A stretch of DNA of 64,000 nt from Pontibacillus yanchengensis (GTDB lineage Bacteria > Bacillota > Bacilli > Bacillales > BH030062), in NCBI RefSeq assembly GCF_009856295.1, contig NZ_WMEU01000001.1:1178001-1242000 (forward strand). The letters run 5' to 3'. Shown here piece after piece: positions 17,277-28,329 of this stretch. A program made the translations under genes and the position numbers. Each line of letters begins with the position of its first letter. Positions within the stretch are counted from its first letter, which is position 1. Under the pieces are notes generated by a model. The model was given only the letters and a program-made list of their open reading frames with translations, made no database searches and was not told the origin of the DNA.

Positions 17277-18314
17277 CTATTTCTTAGAAGCTCCTTTTAT
17301 ATCCTTTGTCGAACTACGGTCCATGACATGGTAAGGAACAATAATACGTTTAGCAGGCTCTTCCTTATTACATACTTTATCTATTACACACTTTGCAGCT
17401 TGGTTGCCTAGTTCATAAATTTGAATATCAATCGTCGTCAATGGAGGTCTCGTAATCTCTGATAAATAAACGTTATTAAAGCTAACAATCGACACATCTT
17501 CTGGAACCCGTATGCCAAACTCCTCAAGCATTGTAATAACCCCGATACTCATTAAATCATCGGCTATAACCAATCCAGTCGGGGGTTCATTAAGTTGGAA
17601 TAATTGATGGACCGCCTCTCGTCCTCCTGATTTCAGAAATTCCGCGTGAATATAATAGTCTTCTTTTATCGGAAGTTCTGATTCCTGGAGAGCCAATTCA
17701 TATCCTTGCATCCTGTCTAGCGTAACCACTAGATCCGTATCACCACCGATGAATGCAATGCGTTCATGACCTTCATCAATTAACAAATTGGTAATGTCTC
17801 TTGATGCACTCACATTGTCATTGTCCACATGGGTGACCTTATCCATGTTTCCATGTGGTTTTCCGATTAACACAAATGGGAAATCCTTTTCGAGTAAGTA
17901 ATTGGCTACTGGATCATCGACACGAGAGTAAAGCAAAATAATACCATCAACACGATTACCATGTACCATTCGCTGGACACCTTCATACACTTCCTCATCT
18001 GTTTCACCAGTAGAAATGTAAAGAGAATAATCTAATTGATGTGCTACTGAACTAATACCCCTTAATACCTCAGGGAAAAACGGATTCTGTAAAGCTTTAT
18101 CAGCAGAAGACTTCATGACGATACCTAATGCTTGAGTTGAACGGTTCGCTAAACTTCGAGCATTCACATTTGGATGGTAGCCTAATTCCTTCATTGCTTT
18201 TCGCACACGTTTTTTCGTATCTTCACTAATTCTAGGATGATCTGCGATAACCCGCGACACTGTAGAAGGAGCCACTTTAGCTGCTTTTGCCACATCCTTG
18301 ATTGTAATTGCCAT
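17277..18314 (-). CDS. mdxR: LacI-family maltodextrin regulator
   Basis: 345 residues. The N-terminal helix-turn-helix ITIKDVAKAAKVAPSTVSRVI and hinge helix (NARSLANRSTQALGIV) are typical of LacI/GalR regulators. The rest is a periplasmic-binding-protein-like sensor (VDGIILLYSR, IAFIGGDTD, PPTGLVIADDLMSIGV). It sits between alpha-glucosidase and phosphorylase genes of the operon, the place expected of the MalR/MdxR repressor that answers to maltose or maltodextrins. GCAAACGTTTG-like palindromes between mdxE and the divergent neopullulanase gene are its likely targets. GGAGGTGG precedes the ATG. Family placement is certain; the name is from context. Confidence 0.88.
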   Translation of the reverse strand: MAITIKDVAKAAKVAPSTVSRVIADHPRISEDTKKRVRKAMKELGYHPNVNARSLANRSTQALGIVMKSSADKALQNPFFPEVLRGISSVAHQLDYSLYISTGETDEEVYEGVQRMVHGNRVDGIILLYSRVDDPVANYLLEKDFPFVLIGKPHGNMDKVTHVDNDNVSASRDITNLLIDEGHERIAFIGGDTDLVVTLDRMQGYELALQESELPIKEDYYIHAEFLKSGGREAVHQLFQLNEPPTGLVIADDLMSIGVITMLEEFGIRVPEDVSIVSFNNVYLSEITRPPLTTIDIQIYELGNQAAKCVIDKVCNKEEPAKRIIVPYHVMDRSSTKDIKGASKK

Positions 18315-18390
18315 TATTTTCCACCTCCTTGACGACGATGTTCGTTCCTATCTGAATGTCGTACCTTTCATTTTTTTGAACTCTTCTTAA

Positions 18391-20748
18391 TTAAAAAAGC
18401 TCTAGTTCCACCTCTGAATGTTGCAATTCTTTCCTCTCCCCATTCATATACACTTCTTGTTGATTCTTTAGACCATGAAACCTAAATGAAAGGGAAGCGT
18501 AAGCCGGTTTAAAGGTCCCTTCTTTTTCACCAATAGATACATCTACTCTCGTAGGGTGACACTCTACTTGGATAGGAAGCTTAAGGGAATTGCTTTGTTC
18601 ATATTGATATGTTTCTCCATCATCTTCGTAAACATAGCTTTCATAAGTGCCTTCTTGCCCTGCGTACACATGGACGTATAATTCCTCTTGCTCTACCATA
18701 GTGGATTGGCGACTTGGACTATGAGTTATAAATGTTCCTTGTTTAACAAATATCGGCAATGTATCCAACTCAGCATGAATGAGGTGGGATGAGGAACCTT
18801 CGTATTGCTCTCCAGTAAAGTAATCAATCCAATTCCCTTTAGGTAGATATACGGCCCGATCAGTTACATCCGGTTGCATGATTGGAGCAATAACCACGTT
18901 ATCTCCAATCATAAATTGATCATTTAGATTATAGGTTTTCTTATCTTCTGGGTATTCCAAGAATAACGGTCTCATAACAGGTAAACCGGTTTCGTGAGCG
19001 TTTTGGAACAACATATAATGCTGCGGTAGCCACTGGTAACGAAGTTGAATATATTTTTTGATAATAGCCTCATACTCTTCACCAAACTGCCAAGGCTCTT
19101 GATACAACGTCCCAATCGCAGAGTGATTACGAAAGTATGGGGTGAATGCTCCAACCTGGGTCCATCTTGTTAACAATTCGCCATTGGTATCATGGGCAAA
19201 ACCACCAACATCAGGCCCTGTGAACGGAACGCCTGAAATGCCTAAATTCATACACATTGGCAAGGACATTTGTAGGTGTTCCCAAAAGCTTCGATTATCT
19301 CCTGTCCATACAGATGCATATCGTTGCACTCCAGCAAAGCCTGCTCTGGTAAGGAGGAACGAGCGCTTTCCATTTAAATGTTGCTTCATTCCTTCAAATG
19401 TAGCTTTCCCCATTTGCAAACCATATAGGTTATGTAACGCCCTATGAGTTGCTGGTTTGCCATCATTTTTGTGCATAACGGTTGTATCCATTGTTTTCGT
19501 TTCATTAAAAACAGCTGGTTCGTTCATATCGTTCCAAATACCTTCAATACCAAGGTCAGCATAGTACTTGTGTTTATTCGCCCACCATTTTCTTGTTGGC
19601 TCATCCGTAAAATCTGGAAAAGCACTTTCCCCTGGCCAAACCTCTCCTGTATAAAGGTCGCCTTCGATATATTTACAAAAATGATCTTCACGAATTCCTT
19701 CTTGATACGTTTTGTATTCAGGATCTTTCTTTACGCCAGGATCAACAATTGGGACGACTCGAATCCCAATGTCCTTCAAGTCACTTATCATTTGTTTTGG
19801 ATTTGGAAATTGATCCTTATTAAAGGTAAAGACACGGTACTCATCCATGTAGTGTATATCTAAATAGATTACATCAAGGGGGATGTCTTTATCTAAAAAT
19901 GTCTTAGCAATTTCACGAACTTCTTTTTCACTTTCATAGCTATAACGAGATTGATGATAGCCAATCGCCCATTTTGGTGGAATGGTCATCCGTCCCGTGA
20001 TGTGTGTATATTGCTCCAAAACCTTCTTTGGTGTTGGACCTACAAATACGTAATAATCTAGTTCCCCACCTTCGGCTTTAAACGAATAATAGTCTGGCTC
20101 TGATTTCATATCAAAGGTAGATTTGTAGCTGTTATCAAAGAAGATACCATGTGCTCTACCATTACGCAGAGTCATGAAATAAGGAATGGATTGATACAAA
20201 GGATCCGTTTCTTGATTATGCGGTGCATACACATCTGTATTCCACATGGTATAACGTTCCCCGTGCTTATCTAAGAAGCCTGATTTTTCACCAAATCCAT
20301 AGAATCGATCTTGTTGATTCATTTGCTTGTAGCAAATAACCTCCCCTGTTTCATGGTAGCCCATTCCTCTATCTTGCTCAGAGACAACTTCTTGTCCATC
20401 AGCATCTAGGATGGAGAGTCTGAACGGAGATTTGTGGACTACCGCTTTTAAGGCAGAGGACGTAATCGTAATGTGTTCTTCCTCTTCGTTTATTGAACTG
20501 TTCACCTCTTGTTTTTGAGCATAAACAGCAGGGGTGGAATCACAACTAGGTATTTCAACTGAATTCATCGTAATTCGAATGATATCGTCCCGGTAAAGCT
20601 GAACCGTTACATATCCATGCTCACATTCCACCTGATATCCTCTTCTGGTTTCGGTTACGTTTTTTACATTTCCTATATCATGGTAAGGTGTTTCTGCTAT
20701 GTTTGCTTTTTTTCCTGGATGGATCGCAAAGCTTGTATCTTCAAGCAT
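18391..20748 (-). CDS. GH31 alpha-glucosidase
   Basis: 785 residues, without a signal peptide, so it acts inside the cell. GH31 enzymes remove terminal alpha-glucose. The catalytic nucleophile is in GIEGIWNDMNEPAVF (family WxDMNE), preceded by the barrel strands WAIGYHQSRYSYESE and PLDVIYLDIHYMDEYRVFTF. GPDVGGFAHDTNGELLTRW is another hallmark block. C-terminal beta-domains finish the protein. It is 20 nt behind the amylase gene and behind GGAGGG, so the two are in one operon. In B. subtilis the equivalent place is filled by the GH13 enzyme MalL, so this is a family swap for the same job. Confidence 0.92.
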   Translation of the reverse strand: MLEDTSFAIHPGKKANIAETPYHDIGNVKNVTETRRGYQVECEHGYVTVQLYRDDIIRITMNSVEIPSCDSTPAVYAQKQEVNSSINEEEEHITITSSALKAVVHKSPFRLSILDADGQEVVSEQDRGMGYHETGEVICYKQMNQQDRFYGFGEKSGFLDKHGERYTMWNTDVYAPHNQETDPLYQSIPYFMTLRNGRAHGIFFDNSYKSTFDMKSEPDYYSFKAEGGELDYYVFVGPTPKKVLEQYTHITGRMTIPPKWAIGYHQSRYSYESEKEVREIAKTFLDKDIPLDVIYLDIHYMDEYRVFTFNKDQFPNPKQMISDLKDIGIRVVPIVDPGVKKDPEYKTYQEGIREDHFCKYIEGDLYTGEVWPGESAFPDFTDEPTRKWWANKHKYYADLGIEGIWNDMNEPAVFNETKTMDTTVMHKNDGKPATHRALHNLYGLQMGKATFEGMKQHLNGKRSFLLTRAGFAGVQRYASVWTGDNRSFWEHLQMSLPMCMNLGISGVPFTGPDVGGFAHDTNGELLTRWTQVGAFTPYFRNHSAIGTLYQEPWQFGEEYEAIIKKYIQLRYQWLPQHYMLFQNAHETGLPVMRPLFLEYPEDKKTYNLNDQFMIGDNVVIAPIMQPDVTDRAVYLPKGNWIDYFTGEQYEGSSSHLIHAELDTLPIFVKQGTFITHSPSRQSTMVEQEELYVHVYAGQEGTYESYVYEDDGETYQYEQSNSLKLPIQVECHPTRVDVSIGEKEGTFKPAYASLSFRFHGLKNQQEVYMNGERKELQHSEVELELF

Positions 20749-20768
20749 TCCATTCCCTCCTCTGATGC

Positions 20769-22313
20769 TTATTCTGTCTGATTTTGTTTATTTTTTCGAC
20801 TTACTACAACAACAAACGCAACAAAGGAACCCATTACTGCAAAGATAACTCCAATAAACAGATAATTTAGTCCTTTATCTTCTTCTGTCACGTAAATATC
20901 TGCGGTTTCTCGATCTAAAGCGATTTTATATTCGCCATTTCCTTGATCCCGGGCAATGGAGTCATAGATTAGCCCGCGTAACTGAGATCCCTCTGGTACT
21001 CCTGTTAACGTTGCATTCTTCGTTTCGACATCGTTGTTAATAGCTATAAATACGGAGTGATCTTCATATGTTCGTTTAAATACGCCAAACGCGCCTTCAT
21101 CAACTACTTGCTCAAAGTCCCCATGGGTTAGAGCTGGGAATCGTTTGCGTATTGCTGCTAATTGTTCCATATGTTTCTTCAGTTCTGTATCGCCTGTTTT
21201 AAAATTCATGTCTCTTCTGTTATCAGGATCTTCGCCACCATCTAGTGGAACTTCTGTCCCGTAATATACGATAGGCATTCCAGGTGCAGTGTACATATAC
21301 GTTAATGCTAGCTTCCATCTTGTTAGTGGATTTTGTTTATTTTCTGCAGCTAATCTAGTAAATCGCTTATTATCATGATTATCTAAAAAGGTTCCTAGAT
21401 GGTGCGGATTTTCATAAAAGGCCATGTTTCGTTGCCACACTGTACTCAACGCACTCACCGAGTTTCCTGGCCCTTGAAATACTTGTCTAGCTGTTTCAAA
21501 AAACGGGTAATCCACAAACGAATCAATTCCTGTTTTTTCATATTCAGCAATGTAACGAGGATCTTCACTATAGACTTCCCCTAACAAGTAGAAATCAGAA
21601 TCAATGCTTTTGACATGATCACTAAAATCCTCCCAAAATGATTTCGGGACATGCTTGACGGTATCTAAGCGAAAGCCATCTACTCCTGTTTCTTTAATCC
21701 AATACTCCGCTACATCAAATAAGTATTGCTTCACTTCTGGATTTTCTTGTTTCAAGTCAGGCAAACCATATAACCAACTATTCTCTAGTTGATCCTGACT
21801 ATCACCTATGAGTGGTGATTGCTCATGAAACCAATCCTGTTTGTCTTCCTCATTGACCCATGGATGTTCGGTACCAGTATGATTCACAACAAAGTCAAAA
21901 ATCACTTTCATATCTCGTTTATGTGCTTCTTCTACTAATTTCTTCGCGTCTTCCATGGTTCCAAAGTTTTCTTCTACACTCTTAAAATCTTCAATCCAAT
22001 ACCCATGATAGCCTTTTGCTTGGTTATCCATGATTGGTGTTAACCATATCGATGTAAATCCTAGATCTTTGATATAATCTAGCTTATCAATCACACCTTG
22101 CAAGTCCCCACCATGATACGCCTTAGGGTCTTTTGGATCGACATTATAATCATTGTCTAGGTTACCGTTATAAAAACGATCCACCATAATAAAATACATT
22201 AGCTCGTCTTCCCAGTTTCGTTCTTCTTTTTCAGCTGCTCCTATAGTTGGAAGGGCGTAAAAAAGAAGAAACGGAATCATTAGGAGCGCAAAGAGTACGC
22301 TGCTTTTTTTCAT
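20769..22313 (-). CDS. Membrane-anchored extracellular GH13 alpha-amylase
   Basis: 514 residues. The N-terminal signal (KKSSVLFALLMIPFLLFYALP) is followed by a GH13 barrel: VIFDFVVNH (region I), GFRLDTVKHV with the nucleophile Asp (II), LLGEVYS with the acid Glu (III) and FLDNHDNKRF with the stabilising Asp (IV). After a small C-domain there is one membrane helix (LFIGVIFAVMGSFVAFVVVV) and a basic tail, so the enzyme is held on the outer face of the membrane. It would feed maltodextrins to the ABC transporter encoded just before it. ATG 22313 has GGAGG eight nt upstream; an ATG at 22328 overlaps that site. Confidence 0.92.
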   Translation of the reverse strand: MKKSSVLFALLMIPFLLFYALPTIGAAEKEERNWEDELMYFIMVDRFYNGNLDNDYNVDPKDPKAYHGGDLQGVIDKLDYIKDLGFTSIWLTPIMDNQAKGYHGYWIEDFKSVEENFGTMEDAKKLVEEAHKRDMKVIFDFVVNHTGTEHPWVNEEDKQDWFHEQSPLIGDSQDQLENSWLYGLPDLKQENPEVKQYLFDVAEYWIKETGVDGFRLDTVKHVPKSFWEDFSDHVKSIDSDFYLLGEVYSEDPRYIAEYEKTGIDSFVDYPFFETARQVFQGPGNSVSALSTVWQRNMAFYENPHHLGTFLDNHDNKRFTRLAAENKQNPLTRWKLALTYMYTAPGMPIVYYGTEVPLDGGEDPDNRRDMNFKTGDTELKKHMEQLAAIRKRFPALTHGDFEQVVDEGAFGVFKRTYEDHSVFIAINNDVETKNATLTGVPEGSQLRGLIYDSIARDQGNGEYKIALDRETADIYVTEEDKGLNYLFIGVIFAVMGSFVAFVVVVSRKNKQNQTE

Positions 22314-22356
22314 TTTCCGTTCCTCCATTTGTAAACAGTTTCATACGCCTTTAAGA

Positions 22357-23199
22357 TTATCCTTTTGTACCGCCTGCCGTCAATCCAGAAACGAAGTATT
22401 TCTGGAAAGATAGGAATAGAATTGCAATCGGAATTGCGATCAGAATACTCCCAGCTGCGAATGTTGTATATTCACTACCAAAATCACGAGCAATTAACTG
22501 ATACAGTCCAACTGCAAGTGTGTACTGTTCTGGAGTACGTAGTAGTACTTTTGCCAGAATAAAATCTGTGAATGGAATGATAAATGTGAATACGGAAACA
22601 ACCGCAACCATTGGTTTAGCGAGAGGCATGATAATTTGCCAAAAGATTCGTAAATGTCCTGCTCCATCCATTCGAGCACTTTCATCTAATTCTCTTGGAA
22701 TCGAGTCTAAGTACCCTTTCATTAGCCAAGTGTTCATTGGAATTGCTCCACCCACATAGATTAGAATTAATCCTAAGTGTGTATCAACAAGTCCTGTCAC
22801 ACGTGCCAATACGAAAATCGCAATTAGTGCTGCGAAGTTCGGAATCATTTGCAAAATTAAGAAGATTACTAGGCCATTTTTACGCCCCCAGAAACGATAT
22901 CTAGAGAATGCATACGCCATTAAACTTACGACTAAAACGGATGCTGCCATTGTAATAAGGCAGACTTTTAACGTATTCCAATACCAGAGTAAATAATTAC
23001 TTTCCTCCATATTAAAAATGTGTGCGTAGTGACCCCATGTTGTTTTCTCTGGTAATAAGGAGAAACTCCCCATAGAAGAACCAGGCGTTATAGAAGCCCC
23101 AAATACCCACAAGATTGGGTACAAAATAATGACGAACATGAAAGCAATAACTGCATAACTAAGCGTTAGACGGACGATTTTGTTTGTTTTAATATCCAT
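22357..23199 (-). CDS. mdxG: Maltodextrin ABC transporter permease MdxG/MalG
   Basis: 280 residues, six membrane helices. The inner-membrane EAA loop ESARMDGAGHLRIFWQIIMPLAKPM, which docks the ATPase, is clear, as is the C-terminal FVSGLTAGGTKG typical of MalG. It starts 1 nt after the mdxF stop, with its ribosome site inside mdxF, so the two are translationally coupled. The ATPase is not in the window, as expected where a shared MsmX/MalK-type ATPase serves several sugar importers. Confidence 0.92.
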   Translation of the reverse strand: MDIKTNKIVRLTLSYAVIAFMFVIILYPILWVFGASITPGSSMGSFSLLPEKTTWGHYAHIFNMEESNYLLWYWNTLKVCLITMAASVLVVSLMAYAFSRYRFWGRKNGLVIFLILQMIPNFAALIAIFVLARVTGLVDTHLGLILIYVGGAIPMNTWLMKGYLDSIPRELDESARMDGAGHLRIFWQIIMPLAKPMVAVVSVFTFIIPFTDFILAKVLLRTPEQYTLAVGLYQLIARDFGSEYTTFAAGSILIAIPIAILFLSFQKYFVSGLTAGGTKG

Positions 23200-23200
23200 A

Positions 23201-24508
23201 TTACATCATATCCTCTTCTTGGAATGATTTCGTTCTTCTGAACTGCCAAACAGCAACTGCGATTACAAAAGCAGACATGATTAACGTGATGGCAGCTGCA
23301 ATACCATATTGCTGAGAGGTCATCGTTAAGTTATAAATCCATGAGATTAAAATGTCTGTACCGCCAGCTTTCTGACCAGAAACTGGTGGTCCTCCTCCAT
23401 TAAATAGGAAGATTACGTTAAAGTTGTTAAAGTTAAATGTGTACTGTGTAATTAAGATTGGTGCGATGGAGAACATAATCAGCGGGAAGGTAATATTTCG
23501 AAACTTTTGTAAAGCTGATGCCCCATCCACTACTGCTGCTTCATACAATTCTTCCGGAATAGCTTGCAAGACGCCTGTAACCATTACAAAGATGAACGGA
23601 AAGCCAAGCCATGTTTGAATCATGATCAGAGCTAATCTTGACCAGAATGGCTCTGTCATCCATGGGATTTCAACTCCAATGGTGGATGCTAAAATCTCGT
23701 TGATGGAACCGAAGTCCTGGTTGAACATTCCTGAGAAAATCAAGATGGAAACAAATGCTGGAACTGCCCATGGTAAAATAAATACTGTACGAATAATCGC
23801 TTTTCCTTTTAATTCCTTTTGGTTTACGATAACTGCGAGGAATACACCTAATGCAATCTGACACGTAGTTGCTCCGAAGGTCCAAACTAGGGTCCAGGCA
23901 AATACGTTGAAGAAAGTGGAACGCCACATTTCTAGCGTAAATAGTTTCTTGAAGTTTTCAAATCCTACCCAATCCATTAAACTAGCGGGCCACTGGTGGA
24001 ATAAATCATAGTTTGTAAACGCAATGGTAAATACAAATATAATTGGTGTTATGACGACAAATACAAGTAAGAAAAAACCTGGTGATAGGATCAAGTATGG
24101 GAAACCATTATCGATTAAATTGCGATATTGTTCGCGCATGGAATTTAATCGATGTCCTAAATCACGTTTCTGACCATTTTTGTATGCATCCCTTAATACG
24201 ATAAACACAAAAATAGCGGCGAAAAACAATAGCAATATGGAAATGATTCCATTCACAAGTAAAAAGATCGAATTATCACGTGGTAACGTCGTTCCTAGTG
24301 TGAATAATCCCCAAATACCTATGTCTAAGAAATCCCAGAATACAGTAAGGAATGATGCCGCTAAAATCAAAAAGCCTATTCCCTTAATAAATTGGCGGTT
24401 ATACATTTGCCCTAGTCCCGGAATGAAGGATAGGAACATAGCTATTTTTCGATGATTAGATTGATAACCCGTATTGATTTCTTTGTTATCTTCATATTCC
24501 AGTTTCAT
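23201..24508 (-). CDS. mdxF: Maltodextrin ABC transporter permease MdxF/MalF
   Basis: 435 residues. The N-terminal ~110 residues carry extra hydrophobic segments (MFLSFIPGLGQMYNRQFIKGIGF region), as in MalF/MdxF proteins. The transport core contains ILPWAVPAFVSILIFSGMF, the EAA loop ELYEAAVVDGASALQKFRNITFPL and a long final segment with INPUT-side residues ending RRTKSFQEEDMM. Partner of MdxG and the binding protein MdxE for import of maltose and longer dextrins. It is separated from mdxE by 121 bp that contain a stem-loop. Confidence 0.92.
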   Translation of the reverse strand: MKLEYEDNKEINTGYQSNHRKIAMFLSFIPGLGQMYNRQFIKGIGFLILAASFLTVFWDFLDIGIWGLFTLGTTLPRDNSIFLLVNGIISILLLFFAAIFVFIVLRDAYKNGQKRDLGHRLNSMREQYRNLIDNGFPYLILSPGFFLLVFVVITPIIFVFTIAFTNYDLFHQWPASLMDWVGFENFKKLFTLEMWRSTFFNVFAWTLVWTFGATTCQIALGVFLAVIVNQKELKGKAIIRTVFILPWAVPAFVSILIFSGMFNQDFGSINEILASTIGVEIPWMTEPFWSRLALIMIQTWLGFPFIFVMVTGVLQAIPEELYEAAVVDGASALQKFRNITFPLIMFSIAPILITQYTFNFNNFNVIFLFNGGGPPVSGQKAGGTDILISWIYNLTMTSQQYGIAAAITLIMSAFVIAVAVWQFRRTKSFQEEDMM

Positions 24509-24580
24509 GAAGGGTATCCCCTTTCTCTATATCTCTATTAAGTAAAAAGAAGTAACTTGATGAGTATTATAGAAAAATGG

Positions 24581-24610
24581 AGGCAGCATCCATATAGGAT
24601 ACCGCCTGCC
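24581..24610 (-). promoter_or_regulatory. Intercistronic stem-loop between mdxE and mdxF
   Basis: AGGCAG and CTGCCT with inner ATCC/GGAT arms form a hairpin; the minus strand continues into a short T5 run. Such structures after binding-protein genes usually cut down read-through and protect the 3' end of the upstream mRNA, allowing more MdxE than permease. That role is inferred. Confidence 0.6.
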
Positions 24611-24629
24611 TATTCTTTTCCATACTATC

Positions 24630-25937
24630 TTAGTAGTTCGCCTCGATTTGCTGCTTAATTACGTTAACAGCATCATCAAGTGCTTTTTGAGCATCTGTTT
24701 TATCTGTAGCTACAGACTGAACAGCTGTTTTCATTGGATCCCAAACTTCTGCCATTTCTGGGATAACCGGCATTGCTACAGCATTTTTGGATTGTTCCAT
24801 TACAGCAGCCGCACCTGGGTTATTTGATACCCATTCTTCATCTTCAACTAATGCCTTAAGTGGAGGGATCTCTCCAGTCATGTCATAACGCTCTTTCGCG
24901 TTTTCTTCGTTCGATACAACTTTCACGAATTCTTCTGCCCAGTAATCTTTACCTTTTTGTTGGGAGAATGATGTTACAAACCAACCTTTAACGCCCATGA
25001 ACGTACCTTGTGGCTCGCCATTTGGAAGGTCCGGCATTGGTGCTACACCGTAATTCACACCTTTGTCCGTATAATTTTGGAATGCCCATGGACCATTTTG
25101 TACTGCGATTGCATCGCCATCTGTAAACAGACGGTCTACCACACTAGCTGCATTCTTACTTAGTAATCCTTCAGGGAATAGACCTTCTTCGTACCATTTG
25201 TCGATGTAGTTGATTGCTTCTACACCTGCTTCACTATTTAAACCGATTTCAGATGGGCTTTCTCCGAATACGTTGGCTCCGAAGCCATGGAATATACCAT
25301 GAGAGAAGTAGAAGTTATCCCAAGTAGCTAAGAAACCATAGTTACCTTCTTCTTTTGCTGTCTTGGACATTTCATACATTTCATCCATTGACTCAGGAGG
25401 CTCTTCCATTTTGTCTTTATTGTAAATAAATACTGTTGTTTCTACTGCTTTTGGTAAGCCATAAAGCTTGTCTTGGTATGTTAATGCATCAACAGATGAT
25501 TGAGTGTATTTATTTAATACATCATCACTTACTTCAATTGGCTTAATATATCCTTTTGCCACTGATGGACCAACGCCGTCGTGAGACATTGTCACAACAT
25601 CTGGTGCTTTTTCTGTACTACCATCTAGTGCCATGTTTTCTTGCATTTTTGTAATGTTGTATTCTACATATTCAATTTCAATACCAGTTTCGTCTGTAAA
25701 CTTCTTCGCCGCGGCCTCTAAAGCTTCACCTTTGTCTTGGTCTTCCCAAACAATAAGCTTGTCCGGCTTTGGTTGTTCTTCAGATGATCCTTCGCCCTCT
25801 GTACTTTGACTATCACCTTCGCCAGAACTCTCTCCGGAATCTCCACCATTACCTGAAGATTCTTCATTCGGACCACAAGCCGCCATTAACCCTACAATAA
25901 GACCCAGTGCAAGAAATAGACCTAACCATTTCTTCAT
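24630..25937 (-). CDS. mdxE: Maltodextrin-binding lipoprotein MdxE
   Basis: 435 residues. Lipoprotein signal with lipobox cysteine in LIVGLMAACG, then a Ser/Gly/Glu-rich tether to about residue 60 that holds the receptor away from the membrane. The body is a solute-binding protein of the MalE type (LIVWEDQDKGEALEAAAKKF, NGPWAFQNYTDKGVNYGVAP, AVMEQSKNAVAMPVIPEM). It captures maltose and maltodextrins for MdxFG. First gene of the seven-gene operon, with promoter, cre-like site and operator just upstream. The very acidic tether is consistent with an exported protein of a salt-tolerant organism. Confidence 0.93.
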   Translation of the reverse strand: MKKWLGLFLALGLIVGLMAACGPNEESSGNGGDSGESSGEGDSQSTEGEGSSEEQPKPDKLIVWEDQDKGEALEAAAKKFTDETGIEIEYVEYNITKMQENMALDGSTEKAPDVVTMSHDGVGPSVAKGYIKPIEVSDDVLNKYTQSSVDALTYQDKLYGLPKAVETTVFIYNKDKMEEPPESMDEMYEMSKTAKEEGNYGFLATWDNFYFSHGIFHGFGANVFGESPSEIGLNSEAGVEAINYIDKWYEEGLFPEGLLSKNAASVVDRLFTDGDAIAVQNGPWAFQNYTDKGVNYGVAPMPDLPNGEPQGTFMGVKGWFVTSFSQQKGKDYWAEEFVKVVSNEENAKERYDMTGEIPPLKALVEDEEWVSNNPGAAAVMEQSKNAVAMPVIPEMAEVWDPMKTAVQSVATDKTDAQKALDDAVNVIKQQIEANY

Positions 25938-26017
25938 ATTTTGACCCTCCTATGAAATAAAAAAATAGTTTACTAGAAAAAAGCGACACCGATTCTAGCA
26001 AGATATTATGTAATCCG

Positions 26018-26031
26018 TGGAAGCGGTTGCA
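26018..26031 (-). promoter_or_regulatory. LacI/CcpA-type operator downstream of the mdxE start site
   Basis: TGGAAGCGGTTGCA matches 12 of 14 positions of the cre consensus. It lies about 10-20 bp after the expected transcription start, a position suited to repression by MdxR or CcpA. Confidence 0.6.
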
Positions 26032-26046
26032 CTCTTTACAATTTCC

Positions 26047-26074
26047 ATTATACAACAACCACAAAATTGCGCAA
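26047..26074 (-). promoter_or_regulatory. SigA promoter of the mdxE operon
   Basis: On the minus strand TTGCGC (26069-26074), a 16-bp spacer and TATAAT (26047-26052). The -35 overlaps a cre-like site. Confidence 0.7.
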
Positions 26075-26083
26075 GCGTTTTCA
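26070..26083 (-). promoter_or_regulatory. cre-like site over the mdxE -35 region
   Basis: TGAAAACGCTTGCG on the minus strand matches 13 of 14 positions of TGWAARCGYTWNCW. A bound CcpA would cover the -35 element, so glucose repression is likely. Confidence 0.7.
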
Positions 26084-26235
26084 CAAAATTTCTTTAATTT
26101 CTTTATTTTGATTAATTCGCTTCTATCTTTTCATTGAATGCGTTATCATTTTTGTCAGTAAGGTATTTTTCCTTTGACTCTTGTCATAGAATTTCCTATG
26201 CTTTATTTACATATTCAAACAGAAAGCACTGCGAT

Positions 26236-26255
26236 GTTGTGCAAACGTTTGAACA
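26236..26255 (+). promoter_or_regulatory. Operator palindrome before the neopullulanase gene
   Basis: TTGTGCAAACGTTTGAACA has the perfect inner palindrome CAAACGTTTG. It lies just before the ribosome site of the divergent gene and is a good LacI-family operator. It probably ties this gene to the same regulator as the mdx operon. Confidence 0.65.
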
Positions 26256-26270
26256 GATTAGAAAGGGTGA

Positions 26271-28085
<1,815 letters not shown>

Positions 28086-28092
28086 ATAGGAT

Positions 28093-28122
28093 GAGAGCCT
28101 GTATTAGGCTCTCGCCTTTTTT
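28093..28122 (+). terminator. Terminator of the neopullulanase gene
   Basis: GAGAGCCT, 5-nt loop, AGGCTCTC, then a T6 run. Confidence 0.9.
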
Positions 28123-28171
28123 AATGTTTGTGTTAAAGGATGTCTTGTGATTTTTAATGATAAAAAATTTG

Positions 28172-28242
28172 TTTCGAGCGACTTTCTAAATATAGGTGTG
28201 ACTATGATGTATTTCGAGCAACTTTTTAAAATAGGAGCGACC
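28172..28242. repeat. Two imperfect ~31-bp direct repeats
   Basis: TTTCGAGCGACTTTCTAAAT and TTTCGAGCAACTTTTTAAAA begin two copies 40 bp apart, both ending in a G-rich GGNGNGAC. They lie in the gap before the MATE gene and are not part of an ORF. Confidence 0.65.
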
Positions 28243-28329
28243 TCGGTACACTAGACTTTTGTTATATGATTCGAAAAAACTACATCCACCGTCACTATTA
28301 ATCAACCTTTTTTCACAAGGAGCCTTCCT

